A program made the translations under genes and the position numbers. Below the pieces are notes generated by a model. It ran no database searches. It saw only the letters and a program-made list of their open reading frames with translations, and was not told the DNA's origin. DNA of 53,811 nt from a virus. The DNA lies in IMG/VR virus record IMGVR_UViG_3300044712_000302, positions 1-53,811 of that record, one strand, 5' to 3'. Below are positions 6,395 through 13,610 of this stretch, in pieces (the stretch's first letter is position 1; the number at the start of each line of letters is the position of its first letter).

Positions 6395-7812
6395 CGCTTC
6401 TGGGCCTCCTTGGCGGCGCGGGCGCGGAGCACGTGGCGCGCCCAAAGCTCGGGGCGTTTCATGCCCCGGGCGCGGCCGATGCGAATGAGGTCGGCCTCGG
6501 TCTGCGACCTGCCCTGCTCCATCTTGCGCTCCTTGACCGCCTGGGCCTTGGCGGCGGCAGCGGTGATCTCCTCAAGTTGCCCATCCACTTCTTCGATCTC
6601 GCGGCCAACGGGCTCGAAGTGGTGGCCACAAGCGCAGTCGGTGACGATGGAAGGCACAGTGGCAAAGCACACGGGACAGGTTTTCACCGGCACCTCGGAC
6701 TTCTTGGAGTTTTTGCGCTTTTCGACGGCGGCCAGGGTCCACTCGCGCAGGTCGGTGGGCAGCCCATGGCGCTTCACGTTGCCCGCGTGGTCGAGGATGA
6801 TGCAGTCGTCCTTGCCAGGGTGTGTGCGCAGGCCACGGCCAACGGATTGCAGGTACTTCACGACCGACTGCGTAGGCGCGAGCTGGATGATGCAGCCGAT
6901 GGATGGCGCGTCCACACCGGCCACCCACAGGGCGCAGTTGCAGACCACATCCAGGACGCCGTCGCGCAGGCCTTGCAGGGCAGCGTCGCGCTCAACGGTG
7001 TCGGACTCGCCGCTGATGGCCACGGCCCGGTACCCGGCCTGGCGAAACTGCTCGGCCACGTTGGTCGCGTGCTCCACGGTCACGCAAAACGCCACGGCCG
7101 GGCGACCATCGGCCAGCTTGCGGTAGTGCTGCACGGCGCTGCCGGTAATGACAGGCTTGTCCATGGCGGCGGCCAGCTCGCCCTGGTTGAAGTCGCCCAT
7201 GCTGGTGTGCACACCGGACAGGTCCGGCTCGCTGGGCGCGTAGTAGCGGATGGGAGCGAGCAGCCCCTCGTCGATCAGGTCCTGCGTGCTGCAGGTGGGC
7301 ACCAGGATGTCAGCGACCTCGTTCATGCCTCGGCCGTCCAGGCGGCAGGGTGTGGCCGTGAGGTGCAGCAGGTGCGCGCCGCCGGGTCGTTTGAACTTCG
7401 GGCCTGCGCCAGCCCACTCGAAAATCTGCTGGTAGGTGTTGGCCACGGCCAGGTGCGCCTCGTCCACGATGATGAGGTCCGGTGGCTGGTACCGGTCCAG
7501 GCGGCGCACCAGGGTCTGCACCATGGCCACCTGCACGGGCAGGCGGTGGTTGCCGTCGCGGCCCGCTGCGATCCAGCCGTAGGGGATGCCCGCATCGGTC
7601 AGGCGGTTGCTAGTGTCGTTCAGGATTTCCTTGAGGTGCGCGATGAACCACACGCGCTTGCCTTTGTCGAGTGCGTTTTGGATCATGCAGATCGCGGTTG
7701 CGCTCTTGCCAAAACCGGTCGGGGCAATCATGACCGGAGCCTTAAATCCACGGCGGTAGGCCGCACGCAAATCCTCGATGGCTTTTGCTTGTCGGGGGCG
7801 AGGTGTGATCAT
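6391..7812 (-). CDS. DEAH-box superfamily 2 helicase
   Basis: A 473-aa SF2 helicase with Q-motif-like PRPRQAKAI (5-13), Walker A APTGFGKS (30-37), DEAH (117-120), TAT motif III (152-154) and motif VI QSVGRGLR (322-329). A four-Cys cluster (Cys379, 382, 393, 395) follows the helicase core, then a coiled, basic C terminus. Such phage helicases probably unwind replication or recombination intermediates. The start at 7812 overlaps the upstream stop as ATGA; the 42 codons upstream in the open frame read like a shadow of the preceding gene. The neighbouring VRR-NUC and primase genes indicate a replication module. Confidence 0.93.
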   Translation of the reverse strand: MITPRPRQAKAIEDLRAAYRRGFKAPVMIAPTGFGKSATAICMIQNALDKGKRVWFIAHLKEILNDTSNRLTDAGIPYGWIAAGRDGNHRLPVQVAMVQTLVRRLDRYQPPDLIIVDEAHLAVANTYQQIFEWAGAGPKFKRPGGAHLLHLTATPCRLDGRGMNEVADILVPTCSTQDLIDEGLLAPIRYYAPSEPDLSGVHTSMGDFNQGELAAAMDKPVITGSAVQHYRKLADGRPAVAFCVTVEHATNVAEQFRQAGYRAVAISGESDTVERDAALQGLRDGVLDVVCNCALWVAGVDAPSIGCIIQLAPTQSVVKYLQSVGRGLRTHPGKDDCIILDHAGNVKRHGLPTDLREWTLAAVEKRKNSKKSEVPVKTCPVCFATVPSIVTDCACGHHFEPVGREIEEVDGQLEEITAAAAKAQAVKERKMEQGRSQTEADLIRIGRARGMKRPELWARHVLRARAAKEAQKR

Positions 7813-8042
7813 CGCTTCCCCGGCAACGGCTGCCGCTCCACAAAATAGCGCCCCGTGCTGTTTATGAACTTGGCGTTTAATCCTCGCTCGGCAAGCAAAT
7901 GCTCGAAGGTCTCGTTGTGCGGAATGTGCGCCATCCAAACGGCGGCGATCTCGTTGGGCTGGCCGGTCGTTGCGATGCGGTTCAGGAAATCAAGGACCTC
8001 AGCGTAGGCGCGGTTTTCGAGGGCGGGTTTGAGGTCAATCAT
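7809..8042 (-). CDS. Hypothetical protein
   Basis: A 77-aa protein beginning MIDLKPALENRAYAEVLDFL, mostly helical, with a basic C terminus ending PLPGKR. It overlaps both neighbours by ATGA. The following gene product also ends in QPGKR, probably because the same overlap and ribosome-site sequence is read in both. No domain recognised. Confidence 0.75.
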   Translation of the reverse strand: MIDLKPALENRAYAEVLDFLNRIATTGQPNEIAAVWMAHIPHNETFEHLLAERGLNAKFINSTGRYFVERQPLPGKR

Positions 8043-8356
8043 CGCTTCCCCGGCTGAATCCACGCCTGCTTTTCTGTGCGACGCCACGTGGATTTCTCGA
8101 TCGCCTTGAGGTCGGCCAGGACCTCACTGTGCACAACCTCCATGCCGTGCAGGTGCAGGTATGCGTCGATCACGTTGTGCTTGTTTTTCGCAAACATGAA
8201 TCGAGGCTTGCGGTGCATGCGAACGCGCAGACGGTAAATGGTGGCGCTGTGGCTGGCGAAGTCGTACCAGGCCCACAGCAGCACGAAGCCGCCGGGCGTA
8301 AAGCGGAAGTTCAGACCCAGGCGCAGGTACTCGCACTCGCGGGTGTAATGAATCAT
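8039..8356 (-). CDS. Hypothetical basic protein
   Basis: A 105-aa protein, rich in Arg, Tyr and Trp, with a central VLLWAWYDFASHSATIY segment and a basic middle (RLRVRMHRKPRFMFAKNKHN). It starts at 8356, overlapping the upstream 51-codon gene by ATGA. No domain recognised. The position suggests an accessory early function. Confidence 0.75.
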   Translation of the reverse strand: MIHYTRECEYLRLGLNFRFTPGGFVLLWAWYDFASHSATIYRLRVRMHRKPRFMFAKNKHNVIDAYLHLHGMEVVHSEVLADLKAIEKSTWRRTEKQAWIQPGKR

Positions 8357-8508
8357 TCGTCGTCCTCCTGGTGATCCTGAATCAGCTGGGCCTTAACCAG
8401 GTCCAAGCAGCCAAGCGCGGTGGGCAGCAGCATGGTCTGTTCGTATTTGTGGACAACGGCGAGCAGCTCATCGACCAGGGCTTGGGTGATTGCGCCGTGG
8501 TAGTTCAT
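8353..8508 (-). CDS. Short hypothetical protein (51 aa)
   Basis: The reading frame MNYHGAITQALVDELL... encodes 51 residues and ends in an acidic tail (HQEDDE). It has ATGA overlaps at both ends, which strongly supports it as a real gene despite its size. A good helix (ALVDELLAVVHKYEQ) is visible. Function unknown. Confidence 0.75.
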   Translation of the reverse strand: MNYHGAITQALVDELLAVVHKYEQTMLLPTALGCLDLVKAQLIQDHQEDDE

Positions 8509-8909
8509 GGGGTTTTCCTATTGAGCTTCTCGTTGAGGCTGACGACCCGGTCGCTCTCGTTTATGGCCCACGCGACCTGCCTGAGTTTTCGGATAGCCTT
8601 GTTCTCGATCTGCCGAACGCGCTCACGCGTGACGCCAATTTTCAGACCTACTTCTTCAAGAGTCTCGCCGTAAATAACCCTTGCCAAAAACACAAGGCAC
8701 TGCTGATTGTTCAGGTTTGACCGTTCCCAAATCTTGCGCATGTAGTCCTGCATTTCAAACTCCATGTCGTAAGAGTTTGTTGGTTCCCCAACCAGCAAGG
8801 GGAGTTCATCCAGGTCGTCGTTGCGCGTGAGCCAGATCCGATAAACCTCGGGGTCCAGATTCTTGACCTGCAGCTTTCCGTAGTGGGGGAGTGCTTTACC
8901 GCGCATCAT
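8505..8909 (-). CDS. Sigma-70 region-4-like DNA-binding protein
   Basis: A 134-aa protein whose C-terminal half (about 70-125) reads as sigma-70 region 4: a helix, ETLEEVGLKIGVTRERVRQIE and NKAIRKLRQ, matching the -35-binding helix-turn-helix. There is no sigma region 2, so it cannot be a full sigma factor; it may alter host polymerase specificity or act as a repressor. Residues 1-60 are unlike known domains. I chose the ATG at 8909 because it overlaps the upstream stop as ATGA and has GGAG five bases before it; a longer form from 8930 is possible. Confidence 0.82.
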   Translation of the reverse strand: MMRGKALPHYGKLQVKNLDPEVYRIWLTRNDDLDELPLLVGEPTNSYDMEFEMQDYMRKIWERSNLNNQQCLVFLARVIYGETLEEVGLKIGVTRERVRQIENKAIRKLRQVAWAINESDRVVSLNEKLNRKTP

Positions 8910-9220
8910 GGCTGCTCCGGTGTTGGCCACTGCGCCCAGATCAGCGGCTTGCCGACCAAGTGCTCTTTTTCCAAAGTCATCGTGACAAACTCCAGGGGGG
9001 AAACTTGCACCGGGCCTTGCGCCAGCTCTGGGGCATCGGCGTACACCTCCCTTGGGTCAATGCGCTTGTCGCCCTTGCTCCAAGCGCTGCCAAAGGTGGC
9101 CACGTCGCGCAGCATGTCTTGCGCGAGCTGCTCCGGCGTGCTGGGCCCGGTCTGCGCGCCGCAGCGCTGGCAGCTCAGGATGTTTCTGGCGGTGAAGTGC
9201 CAGTCGTGTTTGCAGGTCAT
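8906..9220 (-). CDS. Hypothetical protein with N-terminal Cys pairs
   Basis: A 104-aa protein beginning with Cys3, His5 and His8, followed by CQRCG, a possible small zinc site. A helix (PEQLAQDMLRDVATFG) follows, then a hydrophobic C-terminal segment. It overlaps both neighbours by ATGA and precedes the sigma-like gene. Function unknown. Confidence 0.75.
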   Translation of the reverse strand: MTCKHDWHFTARNILSCQRCGAQTGPSTPEQLAQDMLRDVATFGSAWSKGDKRIDPREVYADAPELAQGPVQVSPLEFVTMTLEKEHLVGKPLIWAQWPTPEQP

Positions 9221-9561
9221 GATTGGCTCCTTGCGCGAATGGCGACAGCGGCTCCAAGCAACCCAATGTTGCGTTCATATCTTTCCACGGTCAGCATATC
9301 CTCACATAGCTTCGCGCAGGCCTCGCGCTCTGCTGCAACGCGCTCCTTAACCTGCCAGTCCAGCTCTGCAAGCAAGTCCTCCATCGTGTCGCCGTGGCCA
9401 GTGGCGAAGCCGAACTGGATCATCCATGCGGCCAGCTTGTTGCGCTCTGCTGCGATTGCTCGCACAAGGTCTTCATGGCGAACCCAACGACCGTGCTCAG
9501 CGGGCTCCATGGATCCGTCCATATCAAGGTTAAACCGGGTGATGTCTTCGCGGCTCACCAT
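9217..9561 (-). CDS. Hypothetical protein with EREACAK motif
   Basis: A 114-aa, mainly helical protein. Its segment VAAEREACAKLCEDM recurs in two proteins on the opposite arm (12834..13109 and 13106..13327), so the three are probably paralogues. The motif is common in small phage proteins of unknown function. The start at 9561 overlaps the upstream gene by seven bases. No catalytic signature. Confidence 0.75.
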   Translation of the reverse strand: MVSREDITRFNLDMDGSMEPAEHGRWVRHEDLVRAIAAERNKLAAWMIQFGFATGHGDTMEDLLAELDWQVKERVAAEREACAKLCEDMLTVERYERNIGLLGAAVAIRARSQS

Positions 9562-9686
9562 GGTGCCTCCTCGGCCTCGTCGCGCTGCTGGCGGCGATAG
9601 GCGGCCTCTTGCTTAGGAGTCCAGGGCACAGGCCCGGTTGGGGGTGGAAATGGCCAGACGCTGGCCGGGGTGTTATTCAGGCTCAT
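9555..9686 (-). CDS. Short Pro-rich hypothetical protein (43 aa)
   Basis: A 43-residue frame, MSLNNTPASVWPFPPPTGPV..., with an excellent GGAGG ribosome site six bases before the ATG at 9686. It has a Pro/Trp-rich first half and a charged helical end (RRQQRDEAEEAPW). It overlaps the next gene by seven bases. Confidence 0.7.
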   Translation of the reverse strand: MSLNNTPASVWPFPPPTGPVPWTPKQEAAYRRQQRDEAEEAPW

Positions 9687-9705
9687 ACAGCCCTCCGTTA
9701 AAAAA

Positions 9706-9918
9706 TCAGGCGGGCAAAACCACCTGATGTTTGCACCCCACACACTTGTGATCTGCCTGTCCGAGCGCGGTGTGGGTGTACTGGCACTCGGGCGACATGC
9801 GAAACGGGGAGGCGACCATCTTGGCCACTCGGGTCTGGCCATCAAGCCACCAGCCGTCTTGCACGGGTAGCATCTTGCGATACTCTGGGCGGTTATAGCA
9901 ACCATATTTTTTGGTCAC
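9706..9918 (-). CDS. Hypothetical protein, GTG start
   Basis: A 70-aa protein starting with GTG at 9918, overlapping the upstream stop as GTGA. The C terminus contains ECQYTH and HKCVGCKH, giving a possible Cys/His metal site. The rest is unremarkable. Function unknown; probably an accessory early gene. Confidence 0.7.
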   Translation of the reverse strand: MTKKYGCYNRPEYRKMLPVQDGWWLDGQTRVAKMVASPFRMSPECQYTHTALGQADHKCVGCKHQVVLPA

Positions 9919-10118
9919 GAAATCCTCGCTTGTTTTGAGCGGTACAAAAAGCAGGTCGGCCCCGGCACACGCTCCAAAAGCCCAGCGCGAATCAAACGCC
10001 CAAGGGAGCCGTTTATTTTTCGCCGCCCAAGCCTGGTGGAAATGTCCCGTGGAAGCTCATACCTGGTGGCCGACACAGCGGCCAGCACCATGCGATCGGT
10101 GACGGTCTTATTGGCCAA
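9915..10118 (-). CDS. Small winged-helix-like DNA-binding protein
   Basis: A 67-aa protein. Residues about 8-55 (VLAAVSATRYELPRDISTRL, KINGSLGRLIRAGLLERV) look like a helix-turn-helix followed by a wing, as in small phage transcription regulators. The frame begins with TTG at 10118; an internal ATG at 10091 would give 58 residues, and neither has a strong ribosome site. It follows the Cro-like gene, so it may help to switch between arms. Confidence 0.65.
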   Translation of the reverse strand: MANKTVTDRMVLAAVSATRYELPRDISTRLGRRKINGSLGRLIRAGLLERVPGPTCFLYRSKQARIS

Positions 10119-10132
10119 GTGCGGTGCCCCGG

Positions 10133-10399
10133 TTAAACGGCCCAGTCCTCTGCGGTGCGCAGGATCAGGTCCTCGGCGGTGAGGTTCAGTCCACGCGCCT
10201 GGGCCATGGCCAGGATTCGGCCCTGCAGGGCTGATGGCACAGCCCCGGCGCTGCCGCCCTCGTCTTTGGGCTTGCGCCAGCGCACCACGGAGCTGGGGTT
10301 TCGCTCCAAGGCGCGTGCCAGCGCACGGACTCCGCCGAAGGCTGTGATGGCCTTATCGGCAGGGGTTTCGGGGCCGGGATCTTTGATTTCTGAGGTCAT
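10133..10399 (-). CDS. Cro/YdaS-like helix-turn-helix repressor
   Basis: An 88-aa protein. Residues about 15-60 form a YdaS/Cro-type helix-turn-helix (ITAFGGVRALARALERNPSSVVRWRK). The C terminus (VPSALQGRILAMAQARGLNL) matches the usual layout of these one-domain phage repressors. It starts at 10399, nine bases from a 23-bp palindrome (10408-10430) that is the obvious candidate operator, so self-repression is likely. It is the first gene of the leftward arm, divergent from the early rightward genes. No partner CI or integrase is present. Confidence 0.85.
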   Translation of the reverse strand: MTSEIKDPGPETPADKAITAFGGVRALARALERNPSSVVRWRKPKDEGGSAGAVPSALQGRILAMAQARGLNLTAEDLILRTAEDWAV

Positions 10400-10634
10400 G
10401 GGCCTAAAGTGTAGCGTAAAAAGCAACACTCGACCGAAAATATCTCGAAGAAACCCACGTAAACCCCTTGCGTTCCATTTTAAACCGAGTGAAGATGCAG
10501 TTATCGCAACACCTCGCCAGGATCACGATATGAACCGCCTGCACCCGATCATGCAGCAAGCCCTGGCCCCATTCGTCGGGGCCGCTTTTCACCAACCCGC
10601 GTTTAAAAAACCCGCCTTTCACCAAGGAGAAAAC
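10400..10634. promoter_or_regulatory. Divergent control region of the two arms
   Basis: 235 bp between the start of the Cro-like gene and the first well-supported rightward gene. It holds the operator (10408-10430), a second GCAACAC half-site (10506-10512) and a weak rightward promoter (TTGCGT at 10468-10473, 17 bases, GAAGAT). On the leftward strand TACACT (within the operator) is a possible -10. An ATG at 10530 could extend the first rightward gene. Confidence 0.6.
10408..10430. promoter_or_regulatory. Palindromic operator
   Basis: AGTGTAGC (10408-10415) and GCAACACT (10423-10430) form two 8-base arms that match as inverted repeats except for one A/T position, separated by GTAAAAA. The size and place, nine bases upstream of the Cro-like start codon, are typical of a lambdoid-type operator. 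Confidence 0.7.
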
Positions 10635-10880
10635 ATGGAAATCGAAACCCGCGTCTCGGGCATCCCTTGCATTGCCAAGGTGACGCACTTCTTCCGCCAG
10701 GCGCCGCACCGAGGCAGCGCGCACACCTGCGACAGCGACATGGACTACTACGGATACACAGAATGCGAGTTTGAAATCCTGGACCGACGAGGCAGGCCCG
10801 CCGCCTGGCTGGAGCGCAAGGTCACCGACGACGACCGCCAGCGCATCGAGCAAGAAATCACTGAGCAACTGGAGGACTGA
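10635..10880 (+). CDS. Conserved small phage protein, first rightward gene
   Basis: An 81-aa protein with VSGIPCIAKVTHF, an acidic YTECEFEILDRRGRPAAWLERKV block and a charged helical end. This arrangement is familiar from many phage hypothetical proteins. I chose 10635 because AAGGAG lies seven bases upstream. An in-frame ATG at 10530 would add 35 residues (MNRLHPIMQQALAPF...), with a weaker ribosome site, and may be the start in some relatives. Function unknown. Confidence 0.7.
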   Translation: MEIETRVSGIPCIAKVTHFFRQAPHRGSAHTCDSDMDYYGYTECEFEILDRRGRPAAWLERKVTDDDRQRIEQEITEQLED

Positions 10881-10883
10881 ACC

Positions 10884-11066
10884 ATGACGACCAAGAAAAC
10901 CAAACCCGACCTGATACCTGCGGCGCGCCCCGAGGTGTTCAGCCGCCCGATCTACGACGGCAAAGAGCTGCGCCGCAACCCCGGCATCACAGACGAGCGG
11001 TTCCGCGCCTACGAGCTGCCTAGCCTGCGCGGCGGCCGCCTGGTTTACCCCAAGGAGAAAGCATGA
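10884..11066 (+). CDS. Hypothetical protein (60 aa)
   Basis: A short basic protein, MTTKKTKPDLIPAARP..., with RNPGITDERFRAYELPSLRGGRLVYP. It begins just after the preceding stop, with GGAGG upstream, and overlaps the next gene by ATGA. No domain recognised. Confidence 0.7.
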   Translation: MTTKKTKPDLIPAARPEVFSRPIYDGKELRRNPGITDERFRAYELPSLRGGRLVYPKEKA

Positions 11067-11317
11067 ACACCACGATGTTGAAAATGGCCCGCCGACTTTG
11101 GTGCGTTGGCCACGCCGACCGCGCAACGCAGCGCGCCAACATGCGCAAGTGGGTGCGCTCGGTTCGCATGCTTGGCGACCGCTGGGTTTTGGCAAGGCAG
11201 GAAATAAAGCTGGCCGCGCCGATCCCTGAGGGCAAGATTTCCAGCATGGTGCTGCCATTCCCTCTGCGCACGCCGCGCAGCCTGGAAGAGGCCCGCGAAG
11301 CCCGGAGAAAAGCATGA
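11063..11317 (+). CDS. Hypothetical basic protein
   Basis: An 84-aa, Arg-rich protein with a helical first half and a charged helix at the end (PRSLEEAREARRKA). An AAGGAG site precedes the ATG, which overlaps the upstream stop. It overlaps the next gene by ATGA. Function unknown. Confidence 0.7.
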   Translation: MNTTMLKMARRLWCVGHADRATQRANMRKWVRSVRMLGDRWVLARQEIKLAAPIPEGKISSMVLPFPLRTPRSLEEAREARRKA

Positions 11318-11697
11318 CGGACGCCGCGCCGCGCCAGGCCTACACATGCACCAGGTGCAACGGCACGGGCCGGTACAGCTTTAACCTGATGCACGGCACC
11401 ACCTGCTTTGGCTGCAAGGGCACCGGCAAGCAGCTCACACAGCCAAAGGCACCGACGCCCAAGTGGGCTGTGTTTGGCCAGCACCGCGAGACGGGCGCTT
11501 GGCTGCGGCTCTACAACGTGGTGGCCAGGTCCAAGCCCGCAGCGATCGCCAAGGCGCAAGCGACCTACGCCGACGCCAGCACCGACTGGAAGAACACCTA
11601 CACGCTGGCCACCGCCCGCGCAATGAAATGGACCGACATGGCCAGCGTTGAGGCGCTGACGTGGGATGAGGCTTTTAAACCGAAGGAGAACACATGA
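11314..11697 (+). CDS. DnaJ-type zinc-finger protein
   Basis: A 127-aa protein. Residues 10-45 hold two CxxCxGTG repeats (CTRCNGTG and CFGCKGTG), the DnaJ central-domain zinc motif. The C-terminal part is a WAVFGQHRETGAW... alpha/beta segment of unknown nature. There is no J domain, so it is not a true DnaJ; it may bind protein or nucleic acid. It overlaps both neighbours by ATGA. Confidence 0.75.
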   Translation: MTDAAPRQAYTCTRCNGTGRYSFNLMHGTTCFGCKGTGKQLTQPKAPTPKWAVFGQHRETGAWLRLYNVVARSKPAAIAKAQATYADASTDWKNTYTLATARAMKWTDMASVEALTWDEAFKPKENT

Positions 11698-12191
11698 AGA
11701 AGATCAAGATTTACCGGCTGCAAGCTGATTATTTGTATGGCGAAGACAGGGAGGAAAAGCGAGCCAAACAACTGCAGGCGGTGGCCGATGTTGGAGTCAA
11801 AGAGGAGTCGACCGAATCCTCGGTTATTTGCACAGCGGAGCAAGCAATCGAGTTAATTGCTGCGGGGTATTCCGGTAGTTATTTCAGCGCAAACCACATT
11901 CAAGAAGTTGCGGTTGTTGATGGCGGCCCCGATGTTGAAGGACTGTTTTCAATCCTGGCCGACAAGATCGCCAGCATGCCAGCGGCCAGCATGAATGAGC
12001 GATGCAACCAGCAGCAGCCAGGCAACGCGCTGATGGGAATTGCCGAAACAAAACTGCTGCAGGACTCATGCACCGACGTCTTGCAAGAAAACCTCGCGGG
12101 CGGTTGGCGAATCATTGCTGTCCAGCCGCAACCAGATCAACGTCGACCAGACTACATCCTGGGCCGACCACTTACGAGCGCCATGCGCTGA
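11694..12191 (+). CDS. Hypothetical protein
   Basis: A 165-aa protein. The N terminus (KKIKIYRLQADYLYG) looks like a beta strand and turn, and the middle holds ICTAEQAIELIAAGYSGSYF. After about residue 100 the sequence resembles a separate C-terminal tail. It overlaps the upstream gene by ATGA and has GGAG before the start. No known domain. Confidence 0.65.
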   Translation: MKKIKIYRLQADYLYGEDREEKRAKQLQAVADVGVKEESTESSVICTAEQAIELIAAGYSGSYFSANHIQEVAVVDGGPDVEGLFSILADKIASMPAASMNERCNQQQPGNALMGIAETKLLQDSCTDVLQENLAGGWRIIAVQPQPDQRRPDYILGRPLTSAMR

Positions 12192-12198
12192 AACCAAA

Positions 12199-12435
12199 AT
12201 GATGACACTGGAGGCTTTTGATGTTTTCTCTATCTTTGTGGCGGGGCTCGCGATCGGGCTCATCGGAGCGCAATACCTCAACAAGTGGGAGCGCGAATCA
12301 GAATACAAGCGAGGCGTCTTGGACACCTTATGGGAAATCCAGCGCGTCGCCATGCGAGAGCACCTTGCTCGCGTGCTCGGCACTCCCAGAGACAAAAAGG
12401 CTGGTGGTGCAGACGGCGGTAAACCACCTGTTTGA
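12199..12435 (+). CDS. Small membrane protein
   Basis: A 78-aa protein with one hydrophobic segment (VFSIFVAGLAIGLIGAQYL, residues 9-27), then a charged cytoplasmic-type helix. Two adjacent ATGs occur at 12199 and 12202, and the ribosome site is weak. It overlaps the next gene by about 30 bases. Function unknown; small single-span proteins recur through this arm. Confidence 0.65.
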   Translation: MMTLEAFDVFSIFVAGLAIGLIGAQYLNKWERESEYKRGVLDTLWEIQRVAMREHLARVLGTPRDKKAGGADGGKPPV

Positions 12436-12661
12436 GCAGACGCATTTCAGCATTTGCGAGCTTCGCAACGTGATGGAGCTGGTCGGCGCACGCAAGGGTG
12501 GTGAAGCGTACACACTGCTGCAAAACCTGCACTGCGTGCATTACGCCAAGATGCCGCCAGAGCTGCGTGAGCGCATTCCGCACTTGGTCAACGAGTGCCT
12601 GCGCCAGCAAGACGATGTAATTGAAGCGACCGGCGTTGCGCTGGAGGGGGTAAGAATATGA
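12404..12661 (+). CDS. Hypothetical helical protein, GTG start
   Basis: An 85-aa protein. I infer a GTG start (12404 or 12407) after AAAAAGG because the longer frame upstream is a shadow of the overlapping gene. The body (TAVNHLFEQTHFSICELRNVMELVG) is helical and looks like a genuine conserved core. Its stop overlaps the next ATG as ATGA. Confidence 0.6.
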   Translation: MVQTAVNHLFEQTHFSICELRNVMELVGARKGGEAYTLLQNLHCVHYAKMPPELRERIPHLVNECLRQQDDVIEATGVALEGVRI

Positions 12662-12837
12662 AAACCTACCCGTACCTGGCCGTTGCCATCTGGGCTGTGG
12701 CTGCCGCGCTGGTGCTGCTGTACGCCCCGCGCACCGACAGCAAGCGCATTGATTGTTCCCAGGCCGAGTTCCACCCGGACTTCACCGCAGACATGAAAGA
12801 GCAGTGCCGACTGGCGCGCTCGGGGAGGTTGCTGTGA
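12658..12837 (+). CDS. Small membrane or secreted protein (59 aa)
   Basis: The frame MKTYPYLAVAIWAVAAALVL... has an N-terminal hydrophobic stretch (residues 5-22), acting as a single-span anchor or signal sequence, followed by a polar region with two Cys. ATGA overlap with the gene before and GTGA overlap with the gene after support it. Confidence 0.75.
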   Translation: MKTYPYLAVAIWAVAAALVLLYAPRTDSKRIDCSQAEFHPDFTADMKEQCRLARSGRLL

Positions 12838-13109
12838 AGGACACGGTGGACATGGCCCGTAAGGCGGGGTTCAGAGTGGGCCCGTCAAGAGATGGCCCAG
12901 ATGATGTGTGGGGCGTTGTCGCAAACCTTAAGCGCTTTGAAGCCTTTATCCGTGTTGATGAGCGTGAGGCAAGAAGTATGCGGTGGGATGAGTTGATTGC
13001 CAAAGCTGTTGAGGCCGAGCGAGAAGCGTGTGCAAAGGTGTGTGAGGACGCGCCTGAGCCTGATGGCCGCGATTTGGCAGAGCGTATCCGAAACAGGGGG
13101 AACACATGA
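12834..13109 (+). CDS. Hypothetical protein with EREACAK motif
   Basis: A 91-aa protein starting with GTG at 12834 after a strong GGGGAGG site, overlapping the previous stop as GTGA. Its second half contains VEAEREACAKVCEDA and ends AERIRNRG. It is a probable paralogue of the next gene and of 9217..9561. Function unknown. Confidence 0.75.
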   Translation: MKDTVDMARKAGFRVGPSRDGPDDVWGVVANLKRFEAFIRVDEREARSMRWDELIAKAVEAEREACAKVCEDAPEPDGRDLAERIRNRGNT

Positions 13110-13327
13110 ACATCAGAGAAATCGAACACATGTGGAAGATTGCCAGCAACAACCCAAACCACGACACCAACTGGCACGACCCAGTCGTTGTGGCCTTTGC
13201 CAAGCTGGTAGCACAACATGAGCGCGAGGCGTGTGCAAAGTTTGTGGAAGACGGGTATGTGCGTCAGTTTGAGCGACCTTGGCGAGAAGACCTTGCCGCC
13301 GCCATCCGAGCAAGGGGGCAGGCATGA
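13106..13327 (+). CDS. Hypothetical protein with EREACAK motif
   Basis: A 73-aa protein beginning MNIREIEHMWKIA, with HEREACAKFVEDG and the ending LAAAIRARG. It lies directly after its apparent paralogue and overlaps both neighbours by ATGA, which suggests a local duplication. Function unknown. Confidence 0.75.
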   Translation: MNIREIEHMWKIASNNPNHDTNWHDPVVVAFAKLVAQHEREACAKFVEDGYVRQFERPWREDLAAAIRARGQA

Positions 13328-13422
13328 AGTACCCATCCTATTGCTGCCAGAAATGTGGCGAACTTATTGGGTGGCTCGGTCGAGTCATGCCATTTCACAA
13401 ATGCAAGGAGAAGCAAGCATGA
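13324..13422 (+). CDS. Zinc-finger-like microprotein (32 aa)
   Basis: The 32-codon frame MKYPSYCCQKCGELIGW... contains CCQKC and, 15 residues later, HKC, enough for a single metal site. ATGA overlaps on both sides make it credible despite its length. Confidence 0.65.
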   Translation: MKYPSYCCQKCGELIGWLGRVMPFHKCKEKQA

Positions 13423-13610
13423 CCCCGCTTCCCTTCGACTACAGCCGCTGCCTGCCCGCCACCGTGTGCGACAAATGCCAAAACTGCCGCCGGTGGATGG
13501 ACCACCCCGAGCAAGAAAACCACCCGTACAGGCAATCGTTTGTTGCAGCATCCAGCAGCCGCGATGCCGCGTGCTGTTACCTTCCGATCAGCCTTTTGGA
13601 GAACAAATGA
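13419..13610 (+). CDS. Cys-rich small protein
   Basis: A 63-aa protein with CDKCQNCRRW in the first third and DAACCYLP near the end, suggesting metal binding. It overlaps the upstream microprotein and the next gene by ATGA. Function unknown. Confidence 0.7.
   Translation: MTPLPFDYSRCLPATVCDKCQNCRRWMDHPEQENHPYRQSFVAASSSRDAACCYLPISLLENK

Noticed and set aside
10404-11315. A 303-aa minus-strand frame opposite the first rightward genes
   Set aside because: Lies across the operator and three ATGA-coupled small genes with good ribosome sites; no domain.
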